Shown here one piece after another: positions 47,388-58,154 of a stretch of DNA of 64,000 nt. Made by a program: the position numbers and the translations under genes. Each line of letters starts with the position of its first letter. Position 1 is the first letter of the stretch. The notes under the pieces were generated by a model. It did no database searches. It had not been told where the DNA came from and saw only the letters and a program-made list of their open reading frames with translations. The stretch comes from Methylomarinovum caldicuralii (GTDB lineage: Bacteria > Pseudomonadota > Gammaproteobacteria > Methylococcales > Methylothermaceae), in NCBI RefSeq assembly GCF_033126985.1, contig NZ_AP024714.1, positions 62,001 to 126,000 of the forward strand, read 5' to 3'.

Positions 47388-47400
47388 TGTGTGCTAACAA

Positions 47401-48594
<1,194 letters not shown>

Positions 48595-48641
48595 GAGAAC
48601 TCGATCCTCTTAATTATCTTACGATGGCATCGATAAAAAAA

Positions 48642-48717
<76 letters not shown>

Positions 48718-48740
48718 TGTGAAACGCAAACCCCGCATTT

Positions 48741-48814
<74 letters not shown>

Positions 48815-48830
48815 ACAAACCTTCCCAATC

Positions 48831-48915
48831 TGGTGGAGGGGGGAGGATTCGAACCTCCGAAGGCGAAGCCGCCAGATTTACAGTCTGGTCCCTTTGACCG
48901 CTCGGGAACCCCTCC
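48831..48915 (-). tRNA. tyrU: tRNA-Tyr (GTA)
   Basis: An 85-nt type II tRNA with a long variable arm and encoded CCA. Acceptor GGAGGGG/CCCCTCC; anticodon stem CAGAC-TGTAAAT context, anticodon GTA. It is the first gene of the tRNA-tufB transcript. Confidence 0.97.
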
Positions 48916-48932
48916 CGACTAAAGAGCGCATT

Positions 48933-48961
48933 ATTGTTTCCGATCCCCGCGTGGCTGTCAA
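48933..48961 (-). promoter_or_regulatory. Promoter of the tRNA-Tyr-Gly-Thr-tufB operon
   Basis: On the minus strand a perfect TTGACA (48961-48956), 17-nt spacer, AACAAT (48938-48933), then a GC-rich TGCGCTC discriminator and the tRNA-Tyr 5' end 18 nt beyond the -10. The -35 overlaps the pth stop codon. The GC discriminator is typical of stringently controlled stable-RNA promoters. Confidence 0.65.
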
Positions 48962-49557
48962 CCCTTTGGGCCGAATTTCTGCGCCGCTTGCGCGTGAAGG
49001 CGATTCATGGCCTTCTCGACCCCTTCATCGAGCAACAGTGGCAGACAGTCCGCCGCCCGCGCGATGGCCGCCGTGATCGCCGCCCGTTCCTCATTGGAGG
49101 GCCGCCCCAGAACGTAGTCGGTGACCGAACCGTGACGGGGACGGCCGATGCCTATCCGCAGCCGCACAAAGTCACGTCGCCCCAGATGCTGCACGATGCT
49201 GCGGAGACCGTTGTGCCCGCCGTGGCCGCCGTCCACCTTGAGGCGCACCTCGCCGGCGGGGAAATCCAGCTCATCGTGGGCGACCAGCAGCTGCGGCGCC
49301 TCGATGCCGAAATAACGGCACACCGCCGTGACCGGCCCGCCGCTGCGGTTCATGAACTGGCCCGGCTTGAACAGACGCACCGCCTCGCTGTGGTGAAAGA
49401 ACTGCCCCAACCAACCGCCGAAACGCGCCTCCCAGCGCAGATCCACCCCTTCGCGCCGGGCCACCTCGTCCACAAACCAGAACCCGGCATTATGCCGGGT
49501 TCTTTCATACTGTCTGCCGGGGTTCCCCAACCCCGCAATCAGGACAATTCCGGTCAA
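48958..49557 (-). CDS. pth: Peptidyl-tRNA hydrolase
   Basis: A 199-residue Pth that rescues tRNA from dropped-off peptidyl-tRNA. Catalytic H22 lies in RTRHNAG; N12 in LGNPG and the HDELDF segment complete the site. The start is a TTG at 49557, two bases after the rplY stop, so translation is probably by re-initiation. No ATG fits upstream of the conserved IVLIAGLGNPG. It is the last gene of the lolB-ispE-prs-rplY operon. Confidence 0.95.
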   Translation of the reverse strand: MTGIVLIAGLGNPGRQYERTRHNAGFWFVDEVARREGVDLRWEARFGGWLGQFFHHSEAVRLFKPGQFMNRSGGPVTAVCRYFGIEAPQLLVAHDELDFPAGEVRLKVDGGHGGHNGLRSIVQHLGRRDFVRLRIGIGRPRHGSVTDYVLGRPSNEERAAITAAIARAADCLPLLLDEGVEKAMNRLHAQAAQKFGPKG

Positions 49558-49559
49558 AC

Positions 49560-50189
49560 TCAGGCTTCACCAGCGGCTTCTTCGCCTTCGCCGCTTTCCC
49601 CGCTTTCGGTTTCGACCCGCGGCGGCAGAATGGTGACGACCGGCGCGTCGGCACCGTGCAGCAGCTCAACCACTTTGGCCCCTTCCGGCAGCTTCAGCTC
49701 GGACAGGTGGATGGATTCGCCGACATCCAGATTCGCCAGATCCACTTCGATGAACTCAGGCAACTGGCCGGGCAGACAGGCGATTTCCACTTCCACCAAG
49801 TGATGGTTGACGATACCGCCCTTCTTTACGCCGACGGACGTATCTTCGTTGACGAAATGCAGCGGCACATGGACCCGGATCTCCTCGTCCGCATAGACGC
49901 GCTGAAAGTCCAGATGCAACACCGCCTCCTTGCTCGGATGCCGCTGGACCTCCTTCAGAATCGCCTGCACCGGCGCCTGGCCCGGAATCTTCAGGGTCAG
50001 GATGTGGGAATACACCGCCTCCTGTTCCAGGTTCTTGTCCACCTGAGGCTTGGACAGCGTCAGCGGCAACGGCTGTTCCTCACCACCATACAACACTGCG
50101 GGAATCTTCAACTCACGCCGCAACCTGCGGGCCGCACGGGTGCCGGCCTCGGACCTGACTTCCGCCTCGAACTCGAAACTCACTTCCAT
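49560..50189 (-). CDS. rplY: 50S ribosomal protein L25, long CTC/TL5 form
   Basis: A 209-residue L25 with the CTC-type C-terminal domain; E. coli L25 has only the first 94 residues. The N-terminal 5S rRNA-binding part (AGTRAARRLRRELKIPAVLYGG) and the beta domain (VHVPLHFVNEDTSVGVKKGG) are clear. The acidic tail is rich in Glu, Ser and Gly. The ATG at 50189 has GGGAG upstream; a TTG at 50204 is rejected. It lies 21 nt after prs. Confidence 0.96.
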   Translation of the reverse strand: MEVSFEFEAEVRSEAGTRAARRLRRELKIPAVLYGGEEQPLPLTLSKPQVDKNLEQEAVYSHILTLKIPGQAPVQAILKEVQRHPSKEAVLHLDFQRVYADEEIRVHVPLHFVNEDTSVGVKKGGIVNHHLVEVEIACLPGQLPEFIEVDLANLDVGESIHLSELKLPEGAKVVELLHGADAPVVTILPPRVETESGESGEGEEAAGEA

Positions 50190-50210
50190 CTTGATCGCTC
50201 CCAAAAAAAC

Positions 50211-51161
50211 TTAATCCACATACAAAGAACTGACCGACTCGCCAACCGCAATGCGGCGGATGGTTTCGGCCAACATGTCCGCCACGCTCAGCTGCCGGAT
50301 CTTGGGACACGCCGCCGCCTCGCGGCGCAACGGAATGGTGTCGGTGACCACCAGCTCGTCCAGTTGCGAAGCGCCGATGTTGTCCACCGCCGGCCCTGAC
50401 AGCACCGGGTGGGTACAGTAGGCCACCACCCGCACGGCCCCCTGCGCCTTGAGCGCGGCCGCCGCCTGGCACAGGGTGCCGGCGGTATCCACCAGATCGT
50501 CCACCAGGATGCAGGTCCGCCCCTCGACCTCGCCGATGATGTTCATCACCTGGGCCTCGTTGGCCTTGGGCCGGCGCTTGTCGATGATGGCCAGGTCCGC
50601 GTCTCCCAAGCGCTTGGCCAGGGCCCGGGCCCGGACCACCCCGCCCACGTCCGGCGACACCACGATCTGGTTGTCGTACTTCTGCCGCCAGATGTCGCCC
50701 AAAAGCAGGGGCGAGGCGTAAACGTTGTCCACCGGGATGTCGAAGAACCCCTGCACCTGGTCGGCGTGCAGGTCCACGGTCAACAGCCGGTCCACCCCGG
50801 CGGCGGAAATCATCTTCGCCACCAGCTTGGCGGTGATCGGCACCCGCGCCGACCGCGGCCGCCGGTCCTGACGGGCATAACCGAGATAGGGAATCACTGC
50901 TGTGATCGTCCCCGCCGAGGCCCGCCGCAGGGCGTCGACGATGATCAGCAGTTCCATGAGGTTGTCATGGGGCATGTGGGTGGACTGGATGACGAAGATT
51001 TCCCGGCCGCGGACGTGCTCCTCGATCTCGACCGCGATCTCGCCGTCACTGAAACGTCCCACCGACGCCAGCCCCAACCGCATGCCGAGCCGCTCGACGA
51101 TGTGCTGCGCCAGAGGCCGGTTGGCGTTGCCGGAAAAAATCATGAAGCTGGCATCGCCCAT
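50211..51161 (-). CDS. prs: Ribose-phosphate pyrophosphokinase
   Basis: A 316-residue PRPP synthase. [11 protein letters not shown] is the class I catalytic region and [12 protein letters not shown] the PRPP-binding loop. It transfers pyrophosphate from ATP to ribose 5-phosphate, feeding nucleotides, histidine and tryptophan. The ATG at 51161 has GAGGTGG upstream. A longer frame would include tRNA-Gln and is rejected. Confidence 0.97.
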   Translation of the reverse strand: MGDASFMIFSGNANRPLAQHIVERLGMRLGLASVGRFSDGEIAVEIEEHVRGREIFVIQSTHMPHDNLMELLIIVDALRRASAGTITAVIPYLGYARQDRRPRSARVPITAKLVAKMISAAGVDRLLTVDLHADQVQGFFDIPVDNVYASPLLLGDIWRQKYDNQIVVSPDVGGVVRARALAKRLGDADLAIIDKRRPKANEAQVMNIIGEVEGRTCILVDDLVDTAGTLCQAAAALKAQGAVRVVAYCTHPVLSGPAVDNIGASQLDELVVTDTIPLRREAAACPKIRQLSVADMLAETIRRIAVGESVSSLYVD

Positions 51162-51205
51162 GACGCCACCTCTGCCGAATGCATTGCGGGATGAATGGAC
51201 AGGAT

Positions 51206-51280
51206 TGGCTGGGGCGCCAGGATTCGAACCTGGGAATGCGGGGATCAAAACCCCGTGCCTTACCGCTTGGCGACGCCCCA
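51206..51280 (-). tRNA. tRNA-Gln (TTG)
   Basis: A 75-nt cloverleaf with encoded CCA. Acceptor TGGGGCG/CGCCCCA; anticodon stem CGGGG/CCCCG with loop TTTTGAT, anticodon TTG. It lies between ispE (9 nt) and prs (44 nt) in the same direction, so it is probably released from an mRNA precursor. Confidence 0.97.
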
Positions 51281-51289
51281 TTGGATCTT

Positions 51290-52138
51290 TCATCGTAACT
51301 GTGCCAGTTTGTCGAGCAACGGCGAGCGATTCAAACCTCGGGCGACCTGGACCCGCCAACGCCGCGCCAACGCCGCAGCCACCGCTTCCGCCCGGTCACG
51401 CTCCGGAAACGCCGCATACACACAGGCACCGGTGCCCGTCAGACGGGGCTGACCATGGCGCGCCAGGTCGGCCAGCGCCGCATCCACCTGGGGATACAGC
51501 CGCCGCACGACCGGCAGGAAGTCGTTGCCACACAGCCCGGCGAGAAAGTCGGATATTTTGGCAGGCGGGCTGTTTCTTGTCAAATCTTCCGCCCCGAACA
51601 CCGCCGCTGTCGCCACCTCGCAGGGAGGGACGAGGATCACGTACCAGGGCTGGGGAGGTTCCACCGGCGTCAGCCGCTCACCGACCCCTTCGGCCCAGGC
51701 CGCCACCCCCTTGATGAAAACCGGCACGTCGGCGCCAAGCTCGACCCCCACTTCCAGCAATGCTGTCTCGCTCAATCCCAACCCCCACAGGGCATTGAGC
51801 GCCACCAGCACCGTGGCCGCATCGGAGCTGCCGCCCCCCAGCCCGCCGCCCATGGGCAGGCGCTTGTCCAAGCGGATCTCCACCCCGCGCCGCACCCCGG
51901 TCAAACGCTGCAGCGCGCGGGCGGCGCGCACGGTCAGATCACGATCCGGAGGCACCCCCGGCAGCGGCGTCGCCAGCACCACCTGATCGTCATCGCGCCA
52001 GCGAAAGTGCAGGCTGTCGGCCCAATCGACGAACTGGAACACCGTCTGCAGCAGGTGGTAACCGTCGGGCCGGCGGCCGACGATCCGCAGCATCAGGTTC
52101 AACTTGGCAGGCGCCGGCCAGTTTTCAAGTTCGGTCAC
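51290..52138 (-). CDS. ispE: 4-diphosphocytidyl-2-C-methyl-D-erythritol kinase
   Basis: A 282-residue GHMP kinase of the MEP isoprenoid pathway. [21 protein letters not shown] at the start and the ATP-binding [13 protein letters not shown] loop identify it. GTG start at 52138; the 5' end overlaps lolB by 14 bp. lolB-ispE-prs is the conserved gammaproteobacterial order. Confidence 0.96.
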   Translation of the reverse strand: MTELENWPAPAKLNLMLRIVGRRPDGYHLLQTVFQFVDWADSLHFRWRDDDQVVLATPLPGVPPDRDLTVRAARALQRLTGVRRGVEIRLDKRLPMGGGLGGGSSDAATVLVALNALWGLGLSETALLEVGVELGADVPVFIKGVAAWAEGVGERLTPVEPPQPWYVILVPPCEVATAAVFGAEDLTRNSPPAKISDFLAGLCGNDFLPVVRRLYPQVDAALADLARHGQPRLTGTGACVYAAFPERDRAEAVAAALARRWRVQVARGLNRSPLLDKLAQLR

Positions 52139-52724
52139 GGTCGATTTCCCAGCGATCGATCAACAATTTCACACGCACCCCATCAGGACCCAACAACCGC
52201 AGTTTCGTCGGCAACGCTCCTGCGGTAACGACCCCATAGGCCAGATAGTCGACCTCCCAACCCTGTTGCCGCAGCCGCCGCAACCGCCCGGCCGGGTCGT
52301 GCTCGACGGCGGCCGGGCCGGGTGCGGCCAGCCCCAGAACCCAGTAACGCAATGCCGTCAGCGGCACGGCGACGCCCAGCACCTGGTGCAGCAAATGGTT
52401 GGGATCGGCCGATTCCAGCATCCGGCCATCGGGATAGCGCAGCCGGATCCAGCCGGGGCCCGCCTCGACCACCGCCCCACCCTGGCCGAAGGGACCGCTC
52501 AGAACCAGACGGTCCAACCCCTGCCCGTGTTCCCAGCGCAGATGGCCGTGCCAGCTGTCGCGGCCGCCGCTGACACCGATCCGGCCCTGCAGCTGCCAGG
52601 GATGCTCGATCAGCCCGGAACGCCAGCGGCGCTCGGCCTCGCCCACAGCGGGCAAAGGAGGCTTGTGCCAGCCGGCGCAACCCGCCAGCGCCAACAGCAG
52701 CAACAACAGCGGAATGCGGTTCAC
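52125..52724 (-). CDS. lolB: Outer-membrane lipoprotein receptor LolB
   Basis: A 199-residue lipoprotein with lipobox LAGC (Cys16). It receives lipoproteins from LolA and inserts them in the outer membrane. The body has the LolB-type beta sheet pattern (WQLQGRIGVSGG, HGHLRWEHG, and GWEVDYLAYG). The GTG start at 52724 sits in the stop of the upstream TPR gene (GTGA) and gives a proper signal peptide; a longer frame does not. Confidence 0.9.
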   Translation of the reverse strand: MNRIPLLLLLLALAGCAGWHKPPLPAVGEAERRWRSGLIEHPWQLQGRIGVSGGRDSWHGHLRWEHGQGLDRLVLSGPFGQGGAVVEAGPGWIRLRYPDGRMLESADPNHLLHQVLGVAVPLTALRYWVLGLAAPGPAAVEHDPAGRLRRLRQQGWEVDYLAYGVVTAGALPTKLRLLGPDGVRVKLLIDRWEIDRDRT

Positions 52725-54451
52725 GGTACCAGGCGGTCCGCCACCCGTTTGCGGAATCTGGCCACCCGCGGATCGTCGCCCGCTTCGGCAAGCGCCTTGC
52801 GCCATACCTTCCGGGCTTTGTCGCGTTGCCCCAGGGCCCAGTAGACCTCGCCTAAGTGGTAGGCGATCTCCGGATCCGGATTGGCGGCATAGGCGCGCTG
52901 CAGGTATTCCAGCGCCTGGGAATAATGGCCGAGCCTGTACTGCAGCCAGCCGTAGCTGTCGAGGACGGCGGGATCGTCGGGTTTGAGGCGGATGGCCTTC
53001 TCCAGATAGGTTCTGGCCTCGTCAAGCGGCCCCTGATATTCCAGCAGAGTGTAGCCCAGGGCATTGAGCAGATTGGGATCATCGGGCTTCTTCTCCAGCG
53101 CCGCCCGCAGGTCGGCGATGGCCTGGTGGGGTTTGCCCATCTGTTCGGCCACCAGGGCGCGAGCATAGAGCAGGTCGGGGTGGGCGGGGAAATCCGCCAG
53201 GGCCTGGGTGAGGGCATCGAAGGCGGCCTGCAGCCGCCGGGCCTGGGTCAGGATCTCCGCTTTGAGCAGATGCAGCTGCAGGCGGAATTTGGGATAGCGG
53301 TCGTACAGGGTTTCGATGCGCCGCAGCGCCTCGTCGATCCGCTTCAGCTTGGCCAGGGCCATCACGGCGTTGACGCGGGCATCGAAGCCGAGCTTATCGT
53401 CCTTGACCTTGTCGAACCAGGCCAGCGCTTCCTGATAGCGGTGGTGACGCAACGCGATCCGCCCCAGATAGGAATAGGCTTCGACGCGCCACTTGGGCTG
53501 CTTGAGCAGGCGCCGCAGTGTTGTCTCCGCGACCTTGTCCCTGCCCTGCTGCAGATTTACCAGGGCGTAGGCGTAGAGGGCGTCCGGATGGTCCGGATCG
53601 CGCTTGAGGATCCGTTTCAGTTCCGCCTCGGCCGCCTCGAAATCCTTGAGTTTCAGCAGCAATTGGGCGTAAAGCAGACGCAATTGCAGATCGTCGGGAT
53701 GCTCGCGCACCAGGTCGCGCAATATCCGCCGGGCCTTGTCGGATTCCCCGAGCTGGGTCAGGAGATGGCTTTGCAACAACCGCAGGCGGGTCGACTCCGG
53801 TTGCAGTTTCACCGCCCGGCTCACCTGCGCCAGGGCCTTGCGGACGTCCCCCTGGCGCAGCGCCAGCATCGCGTGGGCGTACAGCACTTCCGGAGCGTCG
53901 GCGAAATGCCGGCTCACCTGCGCCATCACCGCCGCCGCCACCTTCTTGTCCACGCTGCGGTCCATATAACGGAGGATTTCCATCAGCACCTCGGTGCGCC
54001 GGGACGGCGGGGTCAGGGTCAGGAGGCGGATGAAATGGGCGGCGGCCGCGTCGGCCTCTCCCTGACGCAGCGCCAGTATCAACGCCAGCTCGTGGGCGTC
54101 CGGGGAATCGGGCGCCTGCTGCAGCCAGCGCCTGACCGCCTCGGCCGCCTTGTCGTATTGCTTCAGATACAGGGCGATGCGGGCGGCGCGTTCGGCGACC
54201 CGGGGATCGGGAACTTTGTCCAGCACCTGCAGGTAAAGCTTCAGGGCCAGCGGATAATCGCCCCGCCGGCCCGCCAGTTCCGCCGCCAACAGAGCGTAGA
54301 GAATGTCGCTCTTGATGGCGGAAGCCTTATCGACGTGCTTGATCTCCAGAATCGGCTCGGCAAAGGCTGGCGGCGAGGTTTCGCGTTTGAGCGCCTGACA
54401 GCCGGAAAACACGAGAACGGCAATGAAAAGGGAAACGAGGCGTATGATCAC
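52721..54451 (-). CDS. TPR-repeat outer-membrane lipoprotein
   Basis: A 576-residue lipoprotein: lipobox FSGC with Cys18 and Gln at +2, which should not retain it in the inner membrane. Then about a dozen 34-residue tetratricopeptide repeats, the clearest near the C-terminus (NPDPEIAYHLGEVYWALGQ and YSQALEYLQRAYAANP). TPR proteins act as scaffolds; the partner is unknown. It starts at a GTG with AAGGAAG upstream and is coupled to lolB by a 4-nt overlap, which suggests a role in envelope biogenesis. Confidence 0.85.
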   Translation of the reverse strand: MIIRLVSLFIAVLVFSGCQALKRETSPPAFAEPILEIKHVDKASAIKSDILYALLAAELAGRRGDYPLALKLYLQVLDKVPDPRVAERAARIALYLKQYDKAAEAVRRWLQQAPDSPDAHELALILALRQGEADAAAAHFIRLLTLTPPSRRTEVLMEILRYMDRSVDKKVAAAVMAQVSRHFADAPEVLYAHAMLALRQGDVRKALAQVSRAVKLQPESTRLRLLQSHLLTQLGESDKARRILRDLVREHPDDLQLRLLYAQLLLKLKDFEAAEAELKRILKRDPDHPDALYAYALVNLQQGRDKVAETTLRRLLKQPKWRVEAYSYLGRIALRHHRYQEALAWFDKVKDDKLGFDARVNAVMALAKLKRIDEALRRIETLYDRYPKFRLQLHLLKAEILTQARRLQAAFDALTQALADFPAHPDLLYARALVAEQMGKPHQAIADLRAALEKKPDDPNLLNALGYTLLEYQGPLDEARTYLEKAIRLKPDDPAVLDSYGWLQYRLGHYSQALEYLQRAYAANPDPEIAYHLGEVYWALGQRDKARKVWRKALAEAGDDPRVARFRKRVADRLVP

Positions 54452-54506
54452 GGACAGCTTCCTTATCCTGATGCGGGCGGGTCCGCCCGCAGGACGGGGC
54501 GAACAG

Positions 54507-54535
54507 TTGGTTTAATTATATTTTGTTTTTACAAT
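54507..54535 (+). promoter_or_regulatory. hemA promoter, with opposing -10 for the TPR gene
   Basis: TTGGTT (54507-54512), 17-nt spacer, TACAAT (54530-54535) on the plus strand, about 34 nt before the hemA ATG. On the other strand a perfect TATAAT (54520-54515) lies inside the same AT-rich patch and could serve the TPR-lolB-ispE operon; its -35 is poor. The two promoters would overlap and compete. Confidence 0.55.
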
Positions 54536-54568
54536 GCAGAATAATCTTATCTTGGATCGTTTCATCCC

Positions 54569-55819
54569 ATGACGCTGCTTGCCTTAGGACTCAACCATAC
54601 CACGGCGCCGGTGGCGGTACGCGAACGCCTCGCGTTTCCCGGCGACCGCGCCACCGAAGTGTTACGCACCCTGCTGAGGCTGCCGGGCGTTCAGGAGGCG
54701 GCGCTCCTTTCCACCTGCAACCGCACCGAAGTTTATTGCCGCACCGAACACCCCGATCCCAAACTCCTGGTAAACTGGCTCGCCGAGACCCAGCAGATCG
54801 AACCCGAGGACTTCGAGCCTTATCTGTACGTCCACACCGACGCCGCCACCATCCGCCACCTGTTCCGGGTCGCCTGCGGCCTCGACTCGATGGTCCTGGG
54901 CGAACCACAGATCCTGGGACAGATAAAGGATGCCTATCAGGCCGCCCGCCAGGCCGGGGCCCTGGGCAAGATTCTCAGCCGGCTGTTCCAGCACACCTTC
55001 AGCGCCGCCAAGAAGGTACGCACCGACACCGCCATCGGCGCCAGTCCCATTTCCGTGGCCTTCGCCGCGGTGCGCCTGGCCCAGCAGATCTTCGACGGCC
55101 TGGGGGAGCAGACCGCCCTGCTGATCGGCGCCGGGGAAACCATCGAACTGACCGCCCGCCACCTGCACCAACAGGGCATCGGCCGCATCATCGTCGCCAA
55201 CCGCACCTTCGACAAGGCCCATGCGCTGGCCGCCCAGTTCGGCGGTTACGCCATCGCCCTGCGGGAACTGCCGGCCCATCTGCATGAAGGGGACATCGTG
55301 GTTTCCTCCACCGCCAGCCAGCTGCCGATCCTCGGCAAGGGGGCGATCGAGCGGGCGGTCAAAAAACGCCGCCACAAGCCCATCTTCATGGTCGATCTGG
55401 CGGTGCCCCGCGACATCGAGCCCGAGGTGGAGACCCTTGACGACGTCTATCTCTACACCGTGGACGATCTCCAGGACATCGTCGAGGAGAACCGCCAGGC
55501 CCGCCGCGAGGCCGCCCTCGAGGCCGAAGAGATTATCGACATGGAGGTGGAGCACTTTCTCGCCTGGCTCCGAGCCCAGGGCGCCGGCGACACCATCCGC
55601 GCTTTGCGCCGCCAGGCCGAGGACCACAAACAGGCGGCCCTGGAGCGGGCCCGCCGGGCCTTGCAGCGGGGCGCATCCCCGGAAGAAGCCCTGGAACTGC
55701 TGGCCCACACCCTGACCCAGAAACTCCTCCATACCCCCAGCGTCCAACTCAAGCAGGCCGGCAGTCACGAACGTCACGACCTCATCGCCGCGGCCCGTGA
55801 ACTGTTCAAGCTTACCTGA
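54569..55819 (+). CDS. hemA: Glutamyl-tRNA reductase
   Basis: A 416-residue enzyme. Catalytic C50 lies in STCNRTEVY. The NADPH domain ([15 protein letters not shown]) and C-terminal dimerisation helix follow. It reduces Glu-tRNA to glutamate-1-semialdehyde, the first committed step to tetrapyrroles. Its stop shares one base with the prfA ATG (TGATG). hemA-prfA-prmC is the standard gammaproteobacterial order. Confidence 0.97.
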   Translation: MTLLALGLNHTTAPVAVRERLAFPGDRATEVLRTLLRLPGVQEAALLSTCNRTEVYCRTEHPDPKLLVNWLAETQQIEPEDFEPYLYVHTDAATIRHLFRVACGLDSMVLGEPQILGQIKDAYQAARQAGALGKILSRLFQHTFSAAKKVRTDTAIGASPISVAFAAVRLAQQIFDGLGEQTALLIGAGETIELTARHLHQQGIGRIIVANRTFDKAHALAAQFGGYAIALRELPAHLHEGDIVVSSTASQLPILGKGAIERAVKKRRHKPIFMVDLAVPRDIEPEVETLDDVYLYTVDDLQDIVEENRQARREAALEAEEIIDMEVEHFLAWLRAQGAGDTIRALRRQAEDHKQAALERARRALQRGASPEEALELLAHTLTQKLLHTPSVQLKQAGSHERHDLIAAARELFKLT

Positions 55820-56901
55820 TGCAAGATTCCATCCGCACCCGCCTCGACCAGCTCAGCGACCGTTTCGAGGAAATCACCGCCCTCCTCAGCCTGCCGGAAG
55901 TGCAGACCGACACCCGGCGCTTCCGTGAGCTGAGCCAGGAATACGCCCAGCTCGAACCCCTGATCGCCACTTACCGCGATTACCAGCAGACCGCCGCCGC
56001 CCTGGCCGAGGCCGAAGCCCTGCTGGCGGAAGGCGATGCGGAACTGAAGGAATTGGCCCGGGAGGAAATCGCCACCGCCAAAGCCCGCCTGGCCACCCTG
56101 GAACAGGAGCTGCGGATTCTGCTGCTGCCCAAGGATCCCCACGACCGGCGCAGCGTGTTTCTGGAGATCCGCGCCGGTACCGGCGGCGCCGAAGCGGCCC
56201 TGTTCGCCGGCGATCTTTTGCGCATGTACAGCCGCTATGCGGAAAAGCGCGGCTGGAAGGTGGAAATCATCGGCGAAAGCCCCGGGGAACTGGGCGGCTA
56301 CAAGGAAGTCATTCTCAAAATTTCCGGACCGGACGTCTACGGCCGCCTCAAGTTCGAGGCCGGGACCCACCGGGTCCAGCGGGTCCCGGAAACCGAATCC
56401 CAGGGACGCATCCACACCTCCGCCTGCACCGTGGCGGTGCTGCCGGAAGTGGAGGCGGTGGACGAGGTGGAAATCAACCCGGCGGAGTTGCGCATCGACA
56501 CCTTCCGCTCCTCCGGCGCCGGCGGCCAGCACGTCAACACCACCGACTCGGCGGTGCGCATCACCCATCTTCCCACCGGCATCGTGGTCGAATGTCAGGA
56601 CGAGCGCTCCCAGCACCAGAACAAGGCCAAGGCCATGGCCCTGCTCCAGGCCCGCCTGCTGGCGGCGGAACAGGCCAAGCAGCAGGCCGAGCAGGCCCGC
56701 TCGCGCCGGCACCAGGTGGGCTCCGGCGACCGTTCCGAACGCATCCGCACCTACAATTTCCCCCAGGGCCGGGTCACCGATCACCGCATCAACCTGACGC
56801 TGTACAAGCTCGACGAGATTCTCGAGGGCAACCTCGACGAACTGATCGAACCCTTGCTCCAGCACCACCAGGCCGAACTGCTGGCGGAAACCTTTGCCTG
56901 A
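55819..56901 (+). CDS. prfA: Peptide chain release factor 1
   Basis: A 360-residue RF1. The GGQ motif is at 235-237 ([12 protein letters not shown]), and its glutamine is the substrate of PrmC, encoded next. The stop-codon recognition tripeptide PxT is at 190-192 ([13 protein letters not shown]), so it reads UAG and UAA. The start overlaps the hemA stop and its stop overlaps the prmC start (TGATG). Confidence 0.97.
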   Translation: MQDSIRTRLDQLSDRFEEITALLSLPEVQTDTRRFRELSQEYAQLEPLIATYRDYQQTAAALAEAEALLAEGDAELKELAREEIATAKARLATLEQELRILLLPKDPHDRRSVFLEIRAGTGGAEAALFAGDLLRMYSRYAEKRGWKVEIIGESPGELGGYKEVILKISGPDVYGRLKFEAGTHRVQRVPETESQGRIHTSACTVAVLPEVEAVDEVEINPAELRIDTFRSSGAGGQHVNTTDSAVRITHLPTGIVVECQDERSQHQNKAKAMALLQARLLAAEQAKQQAEQARSRRHQVGSGDRSERIRTYNFPQGRVTDHRINLTLYKLDEILEGNLDELIEPLLQHHQAELLAETFA

Positions 56902-57737
56902 TGCCCACCATCTCCGAACTGCTACGCCAGGGCTGCCAGCGCCTGCGGAATGTCTCGCCTACCCCGGAACTGGACGCCGAGGTGCTGCTGGCCCATGTCC
57001 TGTGGAAGCCGCGCAGCCATCTGCGGGCCTGGCCCGAACGGGAACCGGAACCGGCACAGATCCGGCGCTACCTGGAACTGCTGGAACGCCGCCGCCACCG
57101 GGAACCGGTAGCCTATCTCACCGGCCGGCGGGAATTCTGGTCCCATACCTTTGAGGTCTGTCCCGGGGTGCTGATCCCTCGCCCGGAAACCGAGTTGCTG
57201 GTGGAACGGGCCCTGCATCACATCCCTCCGGAAGCCGAGTGGCGGCTGGCCGACGCCGGTACCGGGTCGGGCGCCCTGGCGGTCACCTTGCAGCGGGAAC
57301 GCCCCCGCTGTTTCGTCCTCGCCACCGACCGCTCCTTCACCGCCCTGCATCTGGCGCGGCGCAACGCCCGCCGCCTCGGCGCCCGGATCGCCCTGATCCA
57401 GGCCGACTGGCTCGCCCCCATCGCCACCGCCAGCCTGGACCTGATCGTCAGCAATCCGCCCTACATTCCCGCCGGCGATCCCCATCTGCGGGGGGAAATC
57501 CGCTTCGAGCCTCCCCAGGCCCTGGTCGCCGGGGCCGACGGCCTTGCCGCCTACCGCACCCTGATCCCCCAGGCCCGGCGGGTGTTGCGCGCCGGCGGCT
57601 GGCTGCTGCTGGAACACGGCCACGACCAGCACGAGGCGGTGGCGGAATTGCTGAAACAGGCCGGTTTCCGTAACATCAGCGGACACCCCGACCTGCAAGG
57701 CCACATCCGAGTCACCGAGGCACAGAGGAGCCCCTGA
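56901..57737 (+). CDS. prmC: Release factor glutamine methyltransferase
   Basis: A 278-residue HemK/PrmC. The SAM-binding loop is DAGTGSG at 118-124 and NPPY at 185-188 orients the substrate glutamine. It methylates the GGQ glutamine of RF1 and RF2. The ATG shares one base with the prfA stop. The next gene starts directly after its stop. Confidence 0.97.
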   Translation: MPTISELLRQGCQRLRNVSPTPELDAEVLLAHVLWKPRSHLRAWPEREPEPAQIRRYLELLERRRHREPVAYLTGRREFWSHTFEVCPGVLIPRPETELLVERALHHIPPEAEWRLADAGTGSGALAVTLQRERPRCFVLATDRSFTALHLARRNARRLGARIALIQADWLAPIATASLDLIVSNPPYIPAGDPHLRGEIRFEPPQALVAGADGLAAYRTLIPQARRVLRAGGWLLLEHGHDQHEAVAELLKQAGFRNISGHPDLQGHIRVTEAQRSP

Positions 57738-58154
57738 ATGCCCGACACCATCGTCCTGCCCCGTTCCCTGGTCACCCGTCTGCTGCATCAGGCCCAGAGC
57801 CGCCCCGATTACGAGGTCTGCGGCCTCATCGGCGCCCGCGACGGCAAACCGGTGAACGTCTATCCGGTGGCCAACGTCGCCGCCGATCCCGGGCGCCATT
57901 TCGAAATGGACCCCGCCGGCCAGATCCGGGCGATGAAAACCATGCGCCAGCGGGGCGAGACCCTGTTCGCCATCTACCACTCCCATCCCCACGCCCCGCC
58001 CTTTCCCTCCAGCGAGGATCTCGAAGCGGTCAGCTATCCCGAAGCCCTGAGCCTGATCATCTCCCTGAACACCAAAGGGGTGCTGGAAATCCGCGGCTTC
58101 CGTCTCGAGGGCCGGCAGCCGGAGGAAGTGGAACTGGTGATGGAAGAGGCGTGA
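57738..58154 (+). CDS. JAMM/MPN+ metallopeptidase (Mov34 family)
   Basis: A 138-residue protein with the complete zinc-peptidase signature: E26, then H81-x-H83-x7-S91-x2-D94 (YHSHPHAPPFPSSED). Bacterial relatives cleave C-terminal extensions or conjugates of ubiquitin-like sulfur carriers (for example Mec, which acts on CysO). No E1-like or ThiS-like gene lies in the window, so the substrate is open. It begins directly after the prmC stop and overlaps the rtcA start by 4 nt. Confidence 0.88.
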   Translation: MPDTIVLPRSLVTRLLHQAQSRPDYEVCGLIGARDGKPVNVYPVANVAADPGRHFEMDPAGQIRAMKTMRQRGETLFAIYHSHPHAPPFPSSEDLEAVSYPEALSLIISLNTKGVLEIRGFRLEGRQPEEVELVMEEA

